NCBI GenBank assembly: GCA_963704335.1
Contig: OY969889.1
Location: 2,852,001 to 2,916,000 of the forward strand
Direction: 5' to 3'
From: PALSA-612 sp963704335
GTDB taxonomy: Bacteria; Actinomycetota; Thermoleophilia; Gaiellales; Gaiellaceae
DNA: 64,000 bases
Shown: positions 1 through 8,214 of the stretch, piece by piece
Numbering within the stretch: position 1 is the first letter of the stretch
Layout: the number at the start of each line of letters is the position of its first letter
The notes under the pieces: generated by a model
Told to the model about the DNA's origin: nothing
Databases searched by the model: none
What the model saw: the letters and a program-made list of their open reading frames with translations, nothing else
Position numbers and translations under genes: made by a program

Positions 1-1304
1 GGTCGCCGCGCCGAGCACGACCTCGCCCACCGGCGCTACGGACTCCAGCCGGGAGGCGAGGTTGACCGTGTCACCGACGACGCCGTGCTTGCGATGCCCG
101 CGATCGCCCCGCCGACGACGCCGGCCAGCACCTCGCCGCTGTTGACGCCGGCGCGGAAGCGTGGCCAGTCCGGATGATCGCGCGCTACCGCCGCGGCCGT
201 CGCCTGGAGGTCTCTGGCAGCAGCCACGGCCACGGCCGGGTGATCGGGCAGGTCGCCGGCCTTGTTGAAGATCACCATCACCTCGTCCCCGATGACCTGG
301 TGGACCTCGCCGCCGGACTGCTCCATCAGCGGGATGATCCTGCCGAAGTACGCGTTCAGCATGGCGGTGACTTCCTCCGGGGAGTGACGTTCGGCAAACG
401 CCGTGAAGCCGGCCAGATCGGCGAAAAGGATGCTGACGTCCTGGGCGCCCGCCAGCGTCTCGTCGAGGTAAAGCGCGCTGTACCGCTCCTCGTGCCACTC
501 TCGGCGTGAGGCAAGAGCAATCGCGACGAAGGCCAGCAGCATGAGCACGTGCCACTCCCACCAGGACGCGCGCCAGTTGCGGGCCCAGGCGATGACGATC
601 ATCGCCTCCGCCAGGAGCGCGAGCGCGACCGTTACGGCGAAGACGAACGTCGCGCCGCGACGGCGGTAGAGGCGGAGGTAGCCGAGCGCGGCCAGTGCGA
701 AGAGAGCGATTCCGGCCACAGCGAGCGTGACCTGCCAGCCGTCGAGCTCTTCGGCTGCGATCGGCGCGTCGAGCGGCCATGTCTCCGTGAGCGAGACAAC
801 GCCCCACAGCACGAGCACGCCGACTAGCGCGACGACGAGAAGGGTCGAGCGCTCCATCACGGCCGCCGAGCGCCCTCGGCTGAGCTCGATGGCGGACGCG
901 GCCGCAAGCAGCGCTGCGACGACTAGCCCGACCGGTGTCGCCAGCTCGAAGCCGGCGTTCGCGCCGAGCAGCACGTTCGGCGTCGCCAACGCGTGCAGCG
1001 CGAGGAAGCCGAAGCTGGCCATGAACGCGAGCGAGATCAGGAACAGCCTCGCGTCGCGACGGCGCCGGGCCGTGGCGCTGACGGCATAGCCGAGCCCGAG
1101 CGTGACCAGCGCGGCCGCGAGCACGAGCCAGAAGTGCGCCACGTGGCTCTCCCAGCGGTAGTCGATGCCCGAGGCGAGCAGGAAGAGCGCGAGTAGCGCA
1201 AGCGGGGCGAGCGCGAGCGCGACACCGAACCAGATGAGCATCGTCCGCTCGCTTCTCGACGTGGGCCGCTGCGGCAGAGCGGTCACACGGATGTTGTACC
1301 CCAT
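1..1304 (-). CDS. Membrane-anchored class III adenylate/guanylate cyclase (partial, frameshifted)
   Basis: Likely makes cAMP or cGMP at the inner face of the membrane. The N-terminal ~250 residues are a string of hydrophobic helices. A class III cyclase homology domain follows, with the first metal Asp in LFADLAGFTAF and the second in VIGDEVMVIF. At the position where adenylate cyclases usually carry the substrate Lys (K-x-I-G-D) this protein has Gln, so its substrate is uncertain. Near position 115 the frame breaks. The other frame continues with GHRKHGVVGDTVNLASRLE, the expected next block, so a one-base indel is likely. The 3' end lies beyond the left edge. An inner Met at residue 22 is an alternative start. 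The start codon sits inside an inverted repeat. Confidence 0.8.
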
Positions 1305-1315
1305 TCGTTACAACA
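1292..1315. promoter_or_regulatory. Operator-like inverted repeat over the cyclase start codon
   Basis: Perfect 7-bp arms TGTTGTA (1292-1298) and TACAACA (1309-1315) are separated by 10 bases. The cyclase ATG (1302-1304) lies in the spacer and the flavin monooxygenase remnant starts 7 bases to the right on the other strand. The symmetry and placement fit a TetR/GntR-type repressor site controlling a divergent pair. This is inference from layout only. Confidence 0.4.
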
Positions 1316-1321
1316 CAGACC

Positions 1322-1515
1322 ATGGCCGAGGGAGTTGCCGTGAGTGTCGCGATCGTCGGAGCCGGCCCGGCTGGGCTCTCGACTAGTCATGAACTGACGA
1401 AGCTGGGAGTCGAGCACACGGTCCTCGAACTGGCCGGATCGGGCAGACGTGGCGGGACCTATGGGACAGGTTCTGCCTTGTCACGCCCAACTGGTCGGTG
1501 CTCGCGTATCCGTAG
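1322..1515 (+). pseudogene. Flavin-containing monooxygenase remnant
   Basis: The first ~37 residues are an FAD-binding Rossmann start, VAIVGAGPAGLSTSHEL, with an acidic strand end at VLE. Near position 1432 the frame shifts. The other frame then reads RIGQTWRDLWDRFCLVTPNW, the typical second block of flavoprotein monooxygenases and the YhhW/CzcO-like group. It stops at 1513-1515 after about 65 codons in total, whereas the family has 350-450. One frameshift might be a sequencing error, but the loss of more than 80% of the protein marks a real remnant. Confidence 0.75.
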
Positions 1516-1539
1516 CCGGCCTCGATAGCGTTATGACAC

Positions 1540-1564
1540 CAAAGGGGGCCGCGAGGCCCCTTTG
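1540..1564 (+). terminator. Hairpin downstream of monooxygenase remnant
   Basis: An 8-bp perfect stem, CAAAGGGG paired with CCCCTTTG around a 9-base loop. It follows the remnant's stop by about 25 bases. There is no long T run. Probably the old gene's terminator. Confidence 0.5.
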
Positions 1565-1680
1565 TTCGGGCCGCATGACGAGGTCGCCCGCGACCGCGTC
1601 ACTCGAGTACCCGCTCCAGCGGTACGCGAGCTGCTGGAACTGCCTGACCACCGAGACGCGCAGGACTGAGGACATGCGCC

Positions 1681-1706
1681 GCCGCTCCCGACATGGCGGG
1701 AGCGGC
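1681..1706. terminator. Strong hairpin between monooxygenase remnant and ssrA
   Basis: A 10-bp perfect G/C-rich stem (GCCGCTCCCG and CGGGAGCGGC) with a 6-base loop ACATGG. It lies in the roughly 250-base gap 1516-1765, which otherwise holds only the hairpins at 1540-1564 and 1734-1760. It may be a back-up terminator for ssrA. Confidence 0.4.
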
Positions 1707-1733
1707 TCGCTAAGGCTCTCGGAGAACGGACCT

Positions 1734-1760
1734 CGGCCGGAAATCGCAGATTTCCGGCCG
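1734..1760 (-). terminator. Terminator hairpin of ssrA
   Basis: A 12-bp perfect stem (CGGCCGGAAATC and GATTTCCGGCCG) with a 3-base loop, starting 6 bases after the mature tmRNA 3' end. There is no U tract, as is common in high-G+C genomes. Confidence 0.65.
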
Positions 1761-1765
1761 ATTGA

Positions 1766-2126
1766 TGGAGGCGGCGGGAATCGAACCCGCGTCCGCGGTC
1801 GCACCGGGCAGAGCGTCTACGAGCGTAGCCTGCGCTTTGATCTCACCCGGACGGCCGGTTCGCAGGCGACCTACCGCCGGGCCAGCCATCCTTTGGTCTC
1901 ACCCCTCCGGCGATTGGCTTTCCTTCGGGGCCAGCCCGTTATCTGACGCCGCTTGTCCGAACCACGGGCCGAGTTCGGAGCGACGCACTACCTAAGGTTC
2001 ACTTAGGCAGCGAGTGCGAGATCGTGATCCGCACTTACGTTGTTCCCGGTTGTTTTACGAGGCCGACCGGGACCTCGACTCGCAGCTCAGCCGGAGAACC
2101 GACCACGTCGAAACCTGGTCGCCCCC
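1766..2126 (-). ncRNA. ssrA: Transfer-messenger RNA (tmRNA)
   Basis: Rescues ribosomes stalled on broken mRNAs, together with SmpB. The 5' end reads GGGGGCGACCAGGTTTCGAC and the 3' end is a T-arm GGTTCGATTCC followed by CGCCTCC. The two ends form a 7-bp acceptor stem with the G3-U70 pair required for alanine charging. The discriminator is A. The genome then reads TCA, so CCA must be added after transcription. The tag reading frame ends ...NNVSADHDLALAA-stop near 2012, with the resume codon probably GGG or ACC just upstream. A small hairpin (CCTAAG/CTTAGG) follows the tag stop, as in other tmRNAs. smpB lies 110 bases upstream on the same strand. Confidence 0.95.
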
Positions 2127-2178
2127 GTATGTCTTCGCATCGAAGTCTAGCCGCCGCCGGCCGAATCAGCCCTGTCCC

Positions 2179-2191
2179 AGTGCCTGGCACT
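2179..2191. repeat. Short palindrome AGTGCCTGGCACT
   Basis: A palindrome in the smpB-ssrA gap sharing the core GTGCCTGGCAC with the site at 61256-61268 and, more distantly, TGTCTGGCACC at 25969-25979. See the findings for the family. Confidence 0.45.
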
Positions 2192-2236
2192 GAGTTGTGC
2201 CAATTGCGTGACGATTCATCCACCGAGTAGAAGGCA

Positions 2237-2707
2237 TCAGCGGTTGCGGGACCGGAGCGCGCGCTCGATCTGGCGGTCGGCGTCTCGCTTCGCGATATCA
2301 CGACGCTTGTCGCGGAGCTCCTTGCCCCGTGCGAGAGCGATTTCCACCTTCGCACGCCCGTCCTTGAAGTAGAGGCGGGTTGGGACGAGCGTCAGGCCCC
2401 GCTCGCGAACGCGCCCGGCGAGACGGTCGATCTCACGGCGATGCAAGAGCAGCTTGCGGTCACGCTCGGGCTCGTGGCCCGACACGCCGCCGCTCTTGTC
2501 GTAGGGCGCGATGTGGGCGCCGACGAGCCACAGCTCTCCCCCACGCTCCTCTGCATGCGCCTGGGCCAGCGTCGCGCCGTTCTCGCGCAGCGACTTCACC
2601 TCGGTGCCCAGGAGCTGCACGCCGGCCTCGACGCGCTCGAGCAGCGTGTAGTCGTGCCGGGCCTTCCGGTTGTCGGCAATGACCTTCGTGCCCTCGGGCT
2701 TCGCCAC
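2237..2707 (-). CDS. smpB: SsrA-binding protein SmpB
   Basis: 156 residues, the normal SmpB length. It binds the tRNA-like part of tmRNA and delivers it to the stalled ribosome. Typical sequence runs through the OB-fold: VIADNRKARHDYTLLERVEA, GTEVKSLRENGA, then the basic C-terminal tail that enters the mRNA channel (AKRDADRQIERALRSR). It is followed on the same strand by ssrA, a common pairing in bacteria. Confidence 0.95.
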   Translation of the reverse strand: MAKPEGTKVIADNRKARHDYTLLERVEAGVQLLGTEVKSLRENGATLAQAHAEERGGELWLVGAHIAPYDKSGGVSGHEPERDRKLLLHRREIDRLAGRVRERGLTLVPTRLYFKDGRAKVEIALARGKELRDKRRDIAKRDADRQIERALRSRNR

Positions 2708-2767
2708 GGGTGAAGTCTAGGTTTCAGCCGAACGAGCCTCTGCCGATGAGGGACGGAAGAGGCATTC

Positions 2768-4207
2768 GTGGATCACGACCGGCACTTCTTCATCGCCGAC
2801 GTACCCCTCGGGTACGTCGTGGCCTTCGTCGTGGCGATCTGCGCCGCGGCGATCGTCATGCTCGCGCCGCAGCTGCGCAGCGACGGAAGCTCGGGATCGA
2901 AGCGAGAGCTACTGAAGCGGCCCGAACGCGCGTCCGCGATCCTCCAGCCCTTCGCCATTGGGCAGAGCCCCAAGAGCATTGCGCAGGCCTCAAAAAAAGC
3001 ACGACGGCCCAGGAGCAGCACCGTGACCTGCCTCCGGCCCGGTCCGACGAACACCGTCGCTAACTGCAAGGGGGACGGCTTCCCCGCCGTCGAGCCGACG
3101 ATCGCCGCCAACGGGAACCTCGTCGTCGCAGCGGCGGCCGACTACAACTCCTACAACGGCCAGCCGCAGCTCGGCTTCTACTGGTCACGGGACGGCCGCC
3201 GCTGGTCGGACGCCGGGCCGCTGGACGTCTTCCCCCACGGCGAGACCAACGCCGGCGGTGACCCGCTGATCGCAATCGACGAGCGCGGAGTCGTCTACTA
3301 CGCCGGCATGTTCTTCAGCTATACCGAGTGTGACGTCGGCGGCGTCGAGCTGCTGCGGCGCGACCCCGCGACGGGCCGCTGGAGCCGCACGGAGCTGGCG
3401 AGGAACGGCAAGAACGTGCTCCAGGACCGGCCGGGCCTCGCTGTCGAGGGCAACACGATCTTCTACGCCTGGGCGGTCTTCGACTCGTGCGAGGGCAACG
3501 CGGTGGAGTCGCCGCTCAAGGTCGCGCTCGTGCCGGCCGGCCACAGGCCCAGGGCTCCGCGGCGCGTGCTCGACGTTCCCGCTACGCGCTACTCGCAGGG
3601 GGCGGCGCCGGCGGGAGACGGCCGCGGCGGCTTCTGGCTCGCGTGGGAGGAGTACCCGGACGCAGTCGCCAACTCTGGCTCGATCAAGCTCGGCCACTGG
3701 AGGCCCTTGCAGGGCTGGACCGAGCCGAAGACGATCAGCCCGCCCGGCTTCCGCGACCTGCCCGAGCCGCTGCCCGGCTTCGAAGTGGACACGAGCTCGG
3801 TGCCGGCCATCGCCGTCTCGAAGGGCGTTCCCCATGTCGTCTGGGCGTCGGCGGACTCCGGCAGGGGCCGCATCTACGTCTGGACGCCGAGGGGCGTGCG
3901 CGCGATCCACGACACGGGAGGCGACCAGCTGCTGCCCGCCATTGCGCCACGAAGCGGCGGAGGCGTCATCGTGTCGTTCAGCCAGGCCGACGCGCGCACC
4001 GGGCGGATGGATCGCCTGCTCTGGCGGCGCGGCCGCGCTCGTGTGATCTCGACCGCGCCCTCGTTCCCGCGCACGGAGCGTTTTTTCGACGGACGCTTCC
4101 TGGGCTGGGTCTCGGGCCTCGCCTCCTTTCGCGGCCGGACGATCGCAGTCTGGCCGGACACGCGACGCGGGCCGAAAGAGGTCACCGTGTCCGCTATGTC
4201 TGGATGA
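2768..4207 (+). CDS. Membrane-anchored BNR/sialidase-like beta-propeller protein
   Basis: 479 residues with a GTG start preceded by GGACGGAAGAGG. An N-terminal hydrophobic segment (about residues 14-36) anchors or exports the protein. The rest has repeated W/Y-rich blades, including SRDGRRWSDAG, which resembles the Asp-box (S-x-D-x-G-x-x-W) of sialidase-type propellers. Other blade-like stretches are GFYWSRDG, GGFWLAWEEY and PHVVWASADSGRG. I do not see a complete set of sialidase catalytic residues, so glycosidase activity is not established. A role in binding or processing extracellular polymers is possible. It stands alone between smpB and a small secreted protein. Confidence 0.6.
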   Translation: MDHDRHFFIADVPLGYVVAFVVAICAAAIVMLAPQLRSDGSSGSKRELLKRPERASAILQPFAIGQSPKSIAQASKKARRPRSSTVTCLRPGPTNTVANCKGDGFPAVEPTIAANGNLVVAAAADYNSYNGQPQLGFYWSRDGRRWSDAGPLDVFPHGETNAGGDPLIAIDERGVVYYAGMFFSYTECDVGGVELLRRDPATGRWSRTELARNGKNVLQDRPGLAVEGNTIFYAWAVFDSCEGNAVESPLKVALVPAGHRPRAPRRVLDVPATRYSQGAAPAGDGRGGFWLAWEEYPDAVANSGSIKLGHWRPLQGWTEPKTISPPGFRDLPEPLPGFEVDTSSVPAIAVSKGVPHVVWASADSGRGRIYVWTPRGVRAIHDTGGDQLLPAIAPRSGGGVIVSFSQADARTGRMDRLLWRRGRARVISTAPSFPRTERFFDGRFLGWVSGLASFRGRTIAVWPDTRRGPKEVTVSAMSG

Positions 4208-4264
4208 CCCTTTCGGGTGAGCTGACCTCTTATGCGGCCCGAAATACCCGCCGATAGGTGGCCT

Positions 4265-4285
4265 GAGCCGGGATCCGCCCGGCTC
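4265..4285 (+). promoter_or_regulatory. 5'-leader hairpin just before a strong ribosome-binding site
   Basis: A perfect 8-bp stem GAGCCGGG/CCCGGCTC with a 5-base loop. It is followed 6 bases later by CCAGGAGGAG, the Shine-Dalgarno sequence of the gene at 4309. GCCGATAG at 4250-4257 resembles the -10 element of sigma-28/WhiG-type promoters, but the -35 match is poor. No known riboswitch is recognised. Confidence 0.3.
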
Positions 4286-4308
4286 GACGACCCAGGAGGA
4301 GTATCACC

Positions 4309-4711
4309 ATGACCAAGCGCCATCGGCTTCCCGCTCTGGCGATCGCCGGGGTCTTGGCCGTTGTCACGGCAGCCGTGGCGACGGCAGGTAGCTCCGACGC
4401 ATTCCGAAGTGCGTCTCGCACGACGGTCGCGCCCGCACCGAAGCCTCGCGTCCAGAAGCCGCACGCCTCGGCAATGGCCCAGGTTCGCGCGCTTCAGAAG
4501 CAGGTCGCGAAGGCGAAGGCCAGCGTCGTCTCGCTGAAGAAGCAGTACGCCAGCGCCAAGACGCCGGCCAAGAAGAATGCGCTCAAGAAGTCGATCGCCA
4601 AGGCCCAGGCAAAGGTCGAAGAGCCTCGAGAAGGCCCTGGCGAATGCGAAGTCCCGAGCTTGCGACCAGGGCTACCGGCTCGCCGGCAGCTCCTGCGTCG
4701 CGACTGGATAG
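4309..4711 (+). CDS. Small secreted Lys/Ala-rich coiled-coil protein (frameshifted)
   Basis: About 133 residues if one extra base near 4618 is removed. A signal peptide (about residues 1-27, hydrophobic core LAIAGVLAVVTAAVATAG) precedes a proline/basic linker and a Lys/Ala-rich heptad region (VRALQKQVAKAKASVVSLKK). Without the correction the frame continues to 4752 as Pro/Arg-rich noise. With it the protein ends ACDQGYRLAGSSCVATG, a plausible disulfide-closed C-terminal cap. A strong AGGAGGAG site 9 bases upstream implies high translation. The function is unknown. A cell-surface or matrix protein is a guess from composition. Confidence 0.6.
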
Positions 4712-4802
4712 CGCCGACGACCGACGTGCCGAGCGCGTCAAGCGAGCGATAACAGGGCGGGCGGCGAAGGCCGCCCGCCTGACGCGCCGGACATGCGACC
4801 CC

Positions 4803-5849
4803 ATGACCGTCGAGCTCAGAACAGCCCAACTGCCGCACCGAGAGGCCCCGCTGGGGCTCACCTCTCGAAAGCTGGGCGTGGTCATTCCGGCGCTGAACGA
4901 GGAAGAGACTGTCGGCGCGGTCGTGCAAGCGGTGCCGCGGCACATCCTCGGCTGCTACGAGGTCGAGATCATCGTCGTCGACGACGGCTCGACGGATGCC
5001 ACGAACGAGCGGGCAGTCGCAGCGGGCGCCGACCGCGTGATCGCGCACAGCCGGAATCGCGGCCTCGTCGCGTCCTTCAACCACGGGATCGGCCTGGCGC
5101 TCGCCCGGCGCTGCGACGTCGTCGTGCACCTCGACGCCGACGGGCAGCACGATCCCACGCTGATCCCCAATCTCGTTGCGCCGATCCTCTCCGGCGACGC
5201 CGACATCGTCGTGGGAGTGCGGTGCCTCACCGACAAGGGCTCCGGAACGCCCGTGCGCCGCTACGGCAACCGTCTGGCGTCATGGCTCTTCCGGCGGGCC
5301 TTCAAGGTGCCGGTGCAGGACGTCACCTCGGGCTTTCGCGCGTTCTCGCGCGAGTCGCTACTGAAGCTCAACGTCGTCGGCGACTACACGTACACGCTCG
5401 ACAGCCTGATCCAGGCGGCGCGCAAGCGGCTGGCCGTGGCCGAGGTGGAGATCCCCGCGCTGCATAGGCAGTTCGGGGAGTCGCGCATGACACACTCCGT
5501 CCGCCGCTACATCGGTACGACGGGAACGCAGGCGCTCCGCACGACGCTCCACTCTTCCCCGCTTTCCGTGTTCGGACGCGCCGCGCTCGTCTCGCTGATC
5601 GCGGCGATCGCCTTCATGGCCTGGTTTCTCCTCGCCTACGGCGACGGCGGCATGCACCTGCCCGCATTGCTGGCAACGCTGATCTCGTTCGGGCTCAGCA
5701 GCGCGCTCTTACTGTGCGGACTCATCGCGGACGGCGTCAACACGAACAGACGGCTGCTGGAGGATGCGCTCTACCGCCTCAAGCGACTCGAGGCTGATCT
5801 TGGTACGGAGGACGGGGAGCCATGGGCGATGGACAACAGGGTGCGGTAA
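4803..5849 (+). CDS. Family 2 glycosyltransferase with C-terminal membrane helices (DPM1-like)
   Basis: 348 residues starting at the ATG at 4803. Upstream codons in frame do not resemble the family. The GT-A fold begins LGVVIPALNEEETVGAVV, and VVVHLDADGQHDP supplies the DxD metal/nucleotide motif. Two hydrophobic segments near the C-terminus resemble polyprenyl-phosphate sugar transferases that feed membrane GT-C enzymes. It probably transfers a sugar onto a lipid carrier at the cytoplasmic face. It is first in a run of seven overlapping genes. Its stop TAA overlaps the next ATG. Confidence 0.8.
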   Translation: MTVELRTAQLPHREAPLGLTSRKLGVVIPALNEEETVGAVVQAVPRHILGCYEVEIIVVDDGSTDATNERAVAAGADRVIAHSRNRGLVASFNHGIGLALARRCDVVVHLDADGQHDPTLIPNLVAPILSGDADIVVGVRCLTDKGSGTPVRRYGNRLASWLFRRAFKVPVQDVTSGFRAFSRESLLKLNVVGDYTYTLDSLIQAARKRLAVAEVEIPALHRQFGESRMTHSVRRYIGTTGTQALRTTLHSSPLSVFGRAALVSLIAAIAFMAWFLLAYGDGGMHLPALLATLISFGLSSALLLCGLIADGVNTNRRLLEDALYRLKRLEADLGTEDGEPWAMDNRVR

Positions 5850-6985
5850 TGGGCGCCCGCATCGCTGTGATCGCCCCCGTGCACCCGCTGACGGTGGGTG
5901 CCGCTGCGTTCAATACCGCCATGGCTGGCGCGCTCGGGCAGCGTTGTCCGGTCGAGCTCGTCGGCTGGCGGCGGCTCTATCCGCCGTTCCTCTACCGCGG
6001 CGCCGAACGCGATCATCGTTCCCGCCCGCCGGGTGCCATCCACGCGGATCCGGTGCTCGACTGGGTCAACCCGCTCACGTGGCGCACTGCGATCGATCGT
6101 GTGGACGCCTTTCACGCGACGGCGCTCGTGCTGCCCTGGATCCATGCCGTGATGAGCCCGCCCTACCGTTGGCTCCTGCGCCACGCGCCGCCGCATGTGC
6201 ACCGCGTTGTCATCTGCCACAACGTCGTGCCACACGAGCCGTTCCCCGGCTCGCGCACGTTGACGCGATCGGTGCTCGGCAACGCCGACCTGCTCGTCAC
6301 GCACGCCCCACACCAGGCCGCCGAGCTCGCCCACCTCGGCCTCGAGCACATCCCCGTGCTGGAGGCGTTCCATCCGCGGTTCGTCGCGGAGGACCTCGCG
6401 AAGCCACCCGGTTCGGCGGCCGTGGCCGCCGCGCGGAAGCGACTCGGCAGCCCACGGCTGCTGCTGCTCTTCTTCGGCGCGGTACGCCCGTACAAGGGGC
6501 TCGATACGGCGCTCGAGGCGCTCGCCCGGCTGCCCCGCGAGCTCGACGTACGGTTGCTCGTCGCCGGTCGCTTCTGGGAAGGCCGCGAGCGCTACGACGC
6601 TCTCGTCGAGCAGCTCGGCCTCGGCGGCCGCGTCGAGATCCATGACGGCTACGTATCGAACGAGGACGCGGCGCTCGCGTTCTCGGCCGCCGATGCAGTC
6701 GTGCTCCCGTACCGCACCGCGACGCAGTCCGGCGTGGCGCAGCTCGGCTACGCGTACGGCAAGCCGGTCGTCGCGACGAACGTCGGCGGACTGCCCGCCG
6801 CCGTCGACCACGGCCGCACCGGGCTACTGACGCCTCCGGGCGATCCGGCGGCCCTGGCCGAGGCTATCGAGCAGCTCGCAGCCGACCCGCACCGCTTCGA
6901 CATCGCCATCGCCGGCGACCGTGAGGCAGCGTCGTTCGCGCGTTATGCAGACCTCCTCGCCGGAGCGATCGAGGAGGCGGCATGA
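5849..6985 (+). CDS. Family 4 (GT-B) glycosyltransferase
   Basis: 378 residues. The ATG at 5849 overlaps the previous stop (TAATG). An in-frame ATG at 5822 is less likely. The N-terminal half begins AVIAPVHPLTVGAAAFN. The C-terminal half has the GT4 nucleotide-sugar pattern: FFGAVRPYKGLDTALEAL, then LLVAGRFWEG, then YGKPVVATNVGGLPAAVDHG. It is a cytoplasmic enzyme probably adding one sugar to a lipid-linked glycan. It ends by overlapping the flippase gene (ATGA). Confidence 0.85.
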   Translation: MGARIAVIAPVHPLTVGAAAFNTAMAGALGQRCPVELVGWRRLYPPFLYRGAERDHRSRPPGAIHADPVLDWVNPLTWRTAIDRVDAFHATALVLPWIHAVMSPPYRWLLRHAPPHVHRVVICHNVVPHEPFPGSRTLTRSVLGNADLLVTHAPHQAAELAHLGLEHIPVLEAFHPRFVAEDLAKPPGSAAVAAARKRLGSPRLLLLFFGAVRPYKGLDTALEALARLPRELDVRLLVAGRFWEGRERYDALVEQLGLGGRVEIHDGYVSNEDAALAFSAADAVVLPYRTATQSGVAQLGYAYGKPVVATNVGGLPAAVDHGRTGLLTPPGDPAALAEAIEQLAADPHRFDIAIAGDREAASFARYADLLAGAIEEAA

Positions 6986-8214
6986 GGCGGAGAAGCTTGG
7001 CCACCAACTCTGGACTGGCGTTTGCGGGCGACCTCGCTTCGAAGATCGGCCTGCTGCTCGTGATCGTGATCGCGGCAAGGATGCTGCCGACCGGCGAGCT
7101 GGCGATCCTCGGGACGGCACTCGCCGTCTCCGGAATTCTCGCCGTCTGCCTGGACGCCGGTTCCGGCCTGTCCATCACCCGTGACGGAGCTCGCGATGCC
7201 GGGACCCGCGGCGCATTGCTCTCGGCGCTCGTCGTTGTGCGGCTGCCGGTCGCCCTCCTCGTGCTGCTCGCGGCCTGCGCCGTTGGCATGGCGCTGGAAT
7301 CGCCCGTCGTGTGGATCGGCGCCGCGGTGCTCGCGGTGCTCGGCGCGCTCGTGGTCAGCCTCATCGGCTACTTCCGCGCAGGCCAGGACATGCAGCCGGA
7401 GGCCTTGCAGAAGCTCGTATTCGCGGCACTCGCGCTCGGACTGACCGGGGGAGCGCTGGCCGCCTCGCGAACGGCCGAGGCCGTGCTGCTCGCGCTCATC
7501 TGCGCCACCGTTCTCTCCCTCGTGTCGTTCGCTCTCGTCGGCCGGCCCGCAACGCGCCATAGCGCCCATGTGGCCCGCCGGGCGGCGCTGCGGCGGGCGT
7601 TGCCGCTCGGCCTGATGGCCATCGCCACGGTTGTCTACTACCGCTCGGGCACGGTCGGGCTGGCATTGCTGTCCACACCAGAGGAGACGGCTGCGTACAC
7701 GATCGCTGCGGCAGTCGGTTTCGGGCTGCTGATGCTCCCGAACGCAATCACGACCGGCCTGCTGCCGCATCTCTCGGCGGCGCCGGACGGAGAATCACCC
7801 GCGTCGGCACGGCGGGCGCTGCGGTGGTCGCTGACACTGTCGACGCCGATCGCGGCCGCCTTCGCACTCGGCGGCTACGTGCTGCTCGGACCGGTCTTCG
7901 GCGCCGAGTACGCAGACGCCGCCCTGCCACTCGCCATCCTCTGCGCTGCGGTCGTGGTCATCGCGTACAACGGCATCCTCGGCACGGCGCTGCTCGCCGC
8001 CGGCCACGTCGGCGTGATCGTGCTGCAGGTCGCCTGCTCGCTCGTCGTCAACCTCGTCGCGCTCGTCGCACTCGCGCCGGCGTTCGGCGCTGCGGGCGCC
8101 GCAACGGCCACGCTGCTCTGCGAGCTGGTCGCCGCCGCGATGCTCGCCGTGGCCTCCGCACGTCGGCTACCGAGCCTCGGCCTCGCTCCCCGTCCCGCCG
8201 TCCCCACGGTCTGA
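6982..8214 (+). CDS. Lipid-linked oligosaccharide flippase (Wzx/MOP superfamily)
   Basis: 410 residues, almost entirely hydrophobic, with about 12 predicted membrane segments and the loose sequence style of the polysaccharide-export branch of the MOP exporters. The start reads TNSGLAFAGDLASKIGLLL. It probably turns an undecaprenyl-linked glycan from the inner to the outer face of the membrane. Its position inside a glycosyltransferase cluster supports this. The start overlaps the GT4 stop (ATGA) and the stop overlaps the next ATG (TGATG). Confidence 0.8.
   Translation: MRRRSLATNSGLAFAGDLASKIGLLLVIVIAARMLPTGELAILGTALAVSGILAVCLDAGSGLSITRDGARDAGTRGALLSALVVVRLPVALLVLLAACAVGMALESPVVWIGAAVLAVLGALVVSLIGYFRAGQDMQPEALQKLVFAALALGLTGGALAASRTAEAVLLALICATVLSLVSFALVGRPATRHSAHVARRAALRRALPLGLMAIATVVYYRSGTVGLALLSTPEETAAYTIAAAVGFGLLMLPNAITTGLLPHLSAAPDGESPASARRALRWSLTLSTPIAAAFALGGYVLLGPVFGAEYADAALPLAILCAAVVVIAYNGILGTALLAAGHVGVIVLQVACSLVVNLVALVALAPAFGAAGAATATLLCELVAAAMLAVASARRLPSLGLAPRPAVPTV

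Noticed and set aside
4208..4308. Riboswitch (c-di-GMP or c-di-AMP class) before the small secreted protein
   Set aside because: The leader has one simple hairpin and none of the conserved core motifs I could match to these classes.
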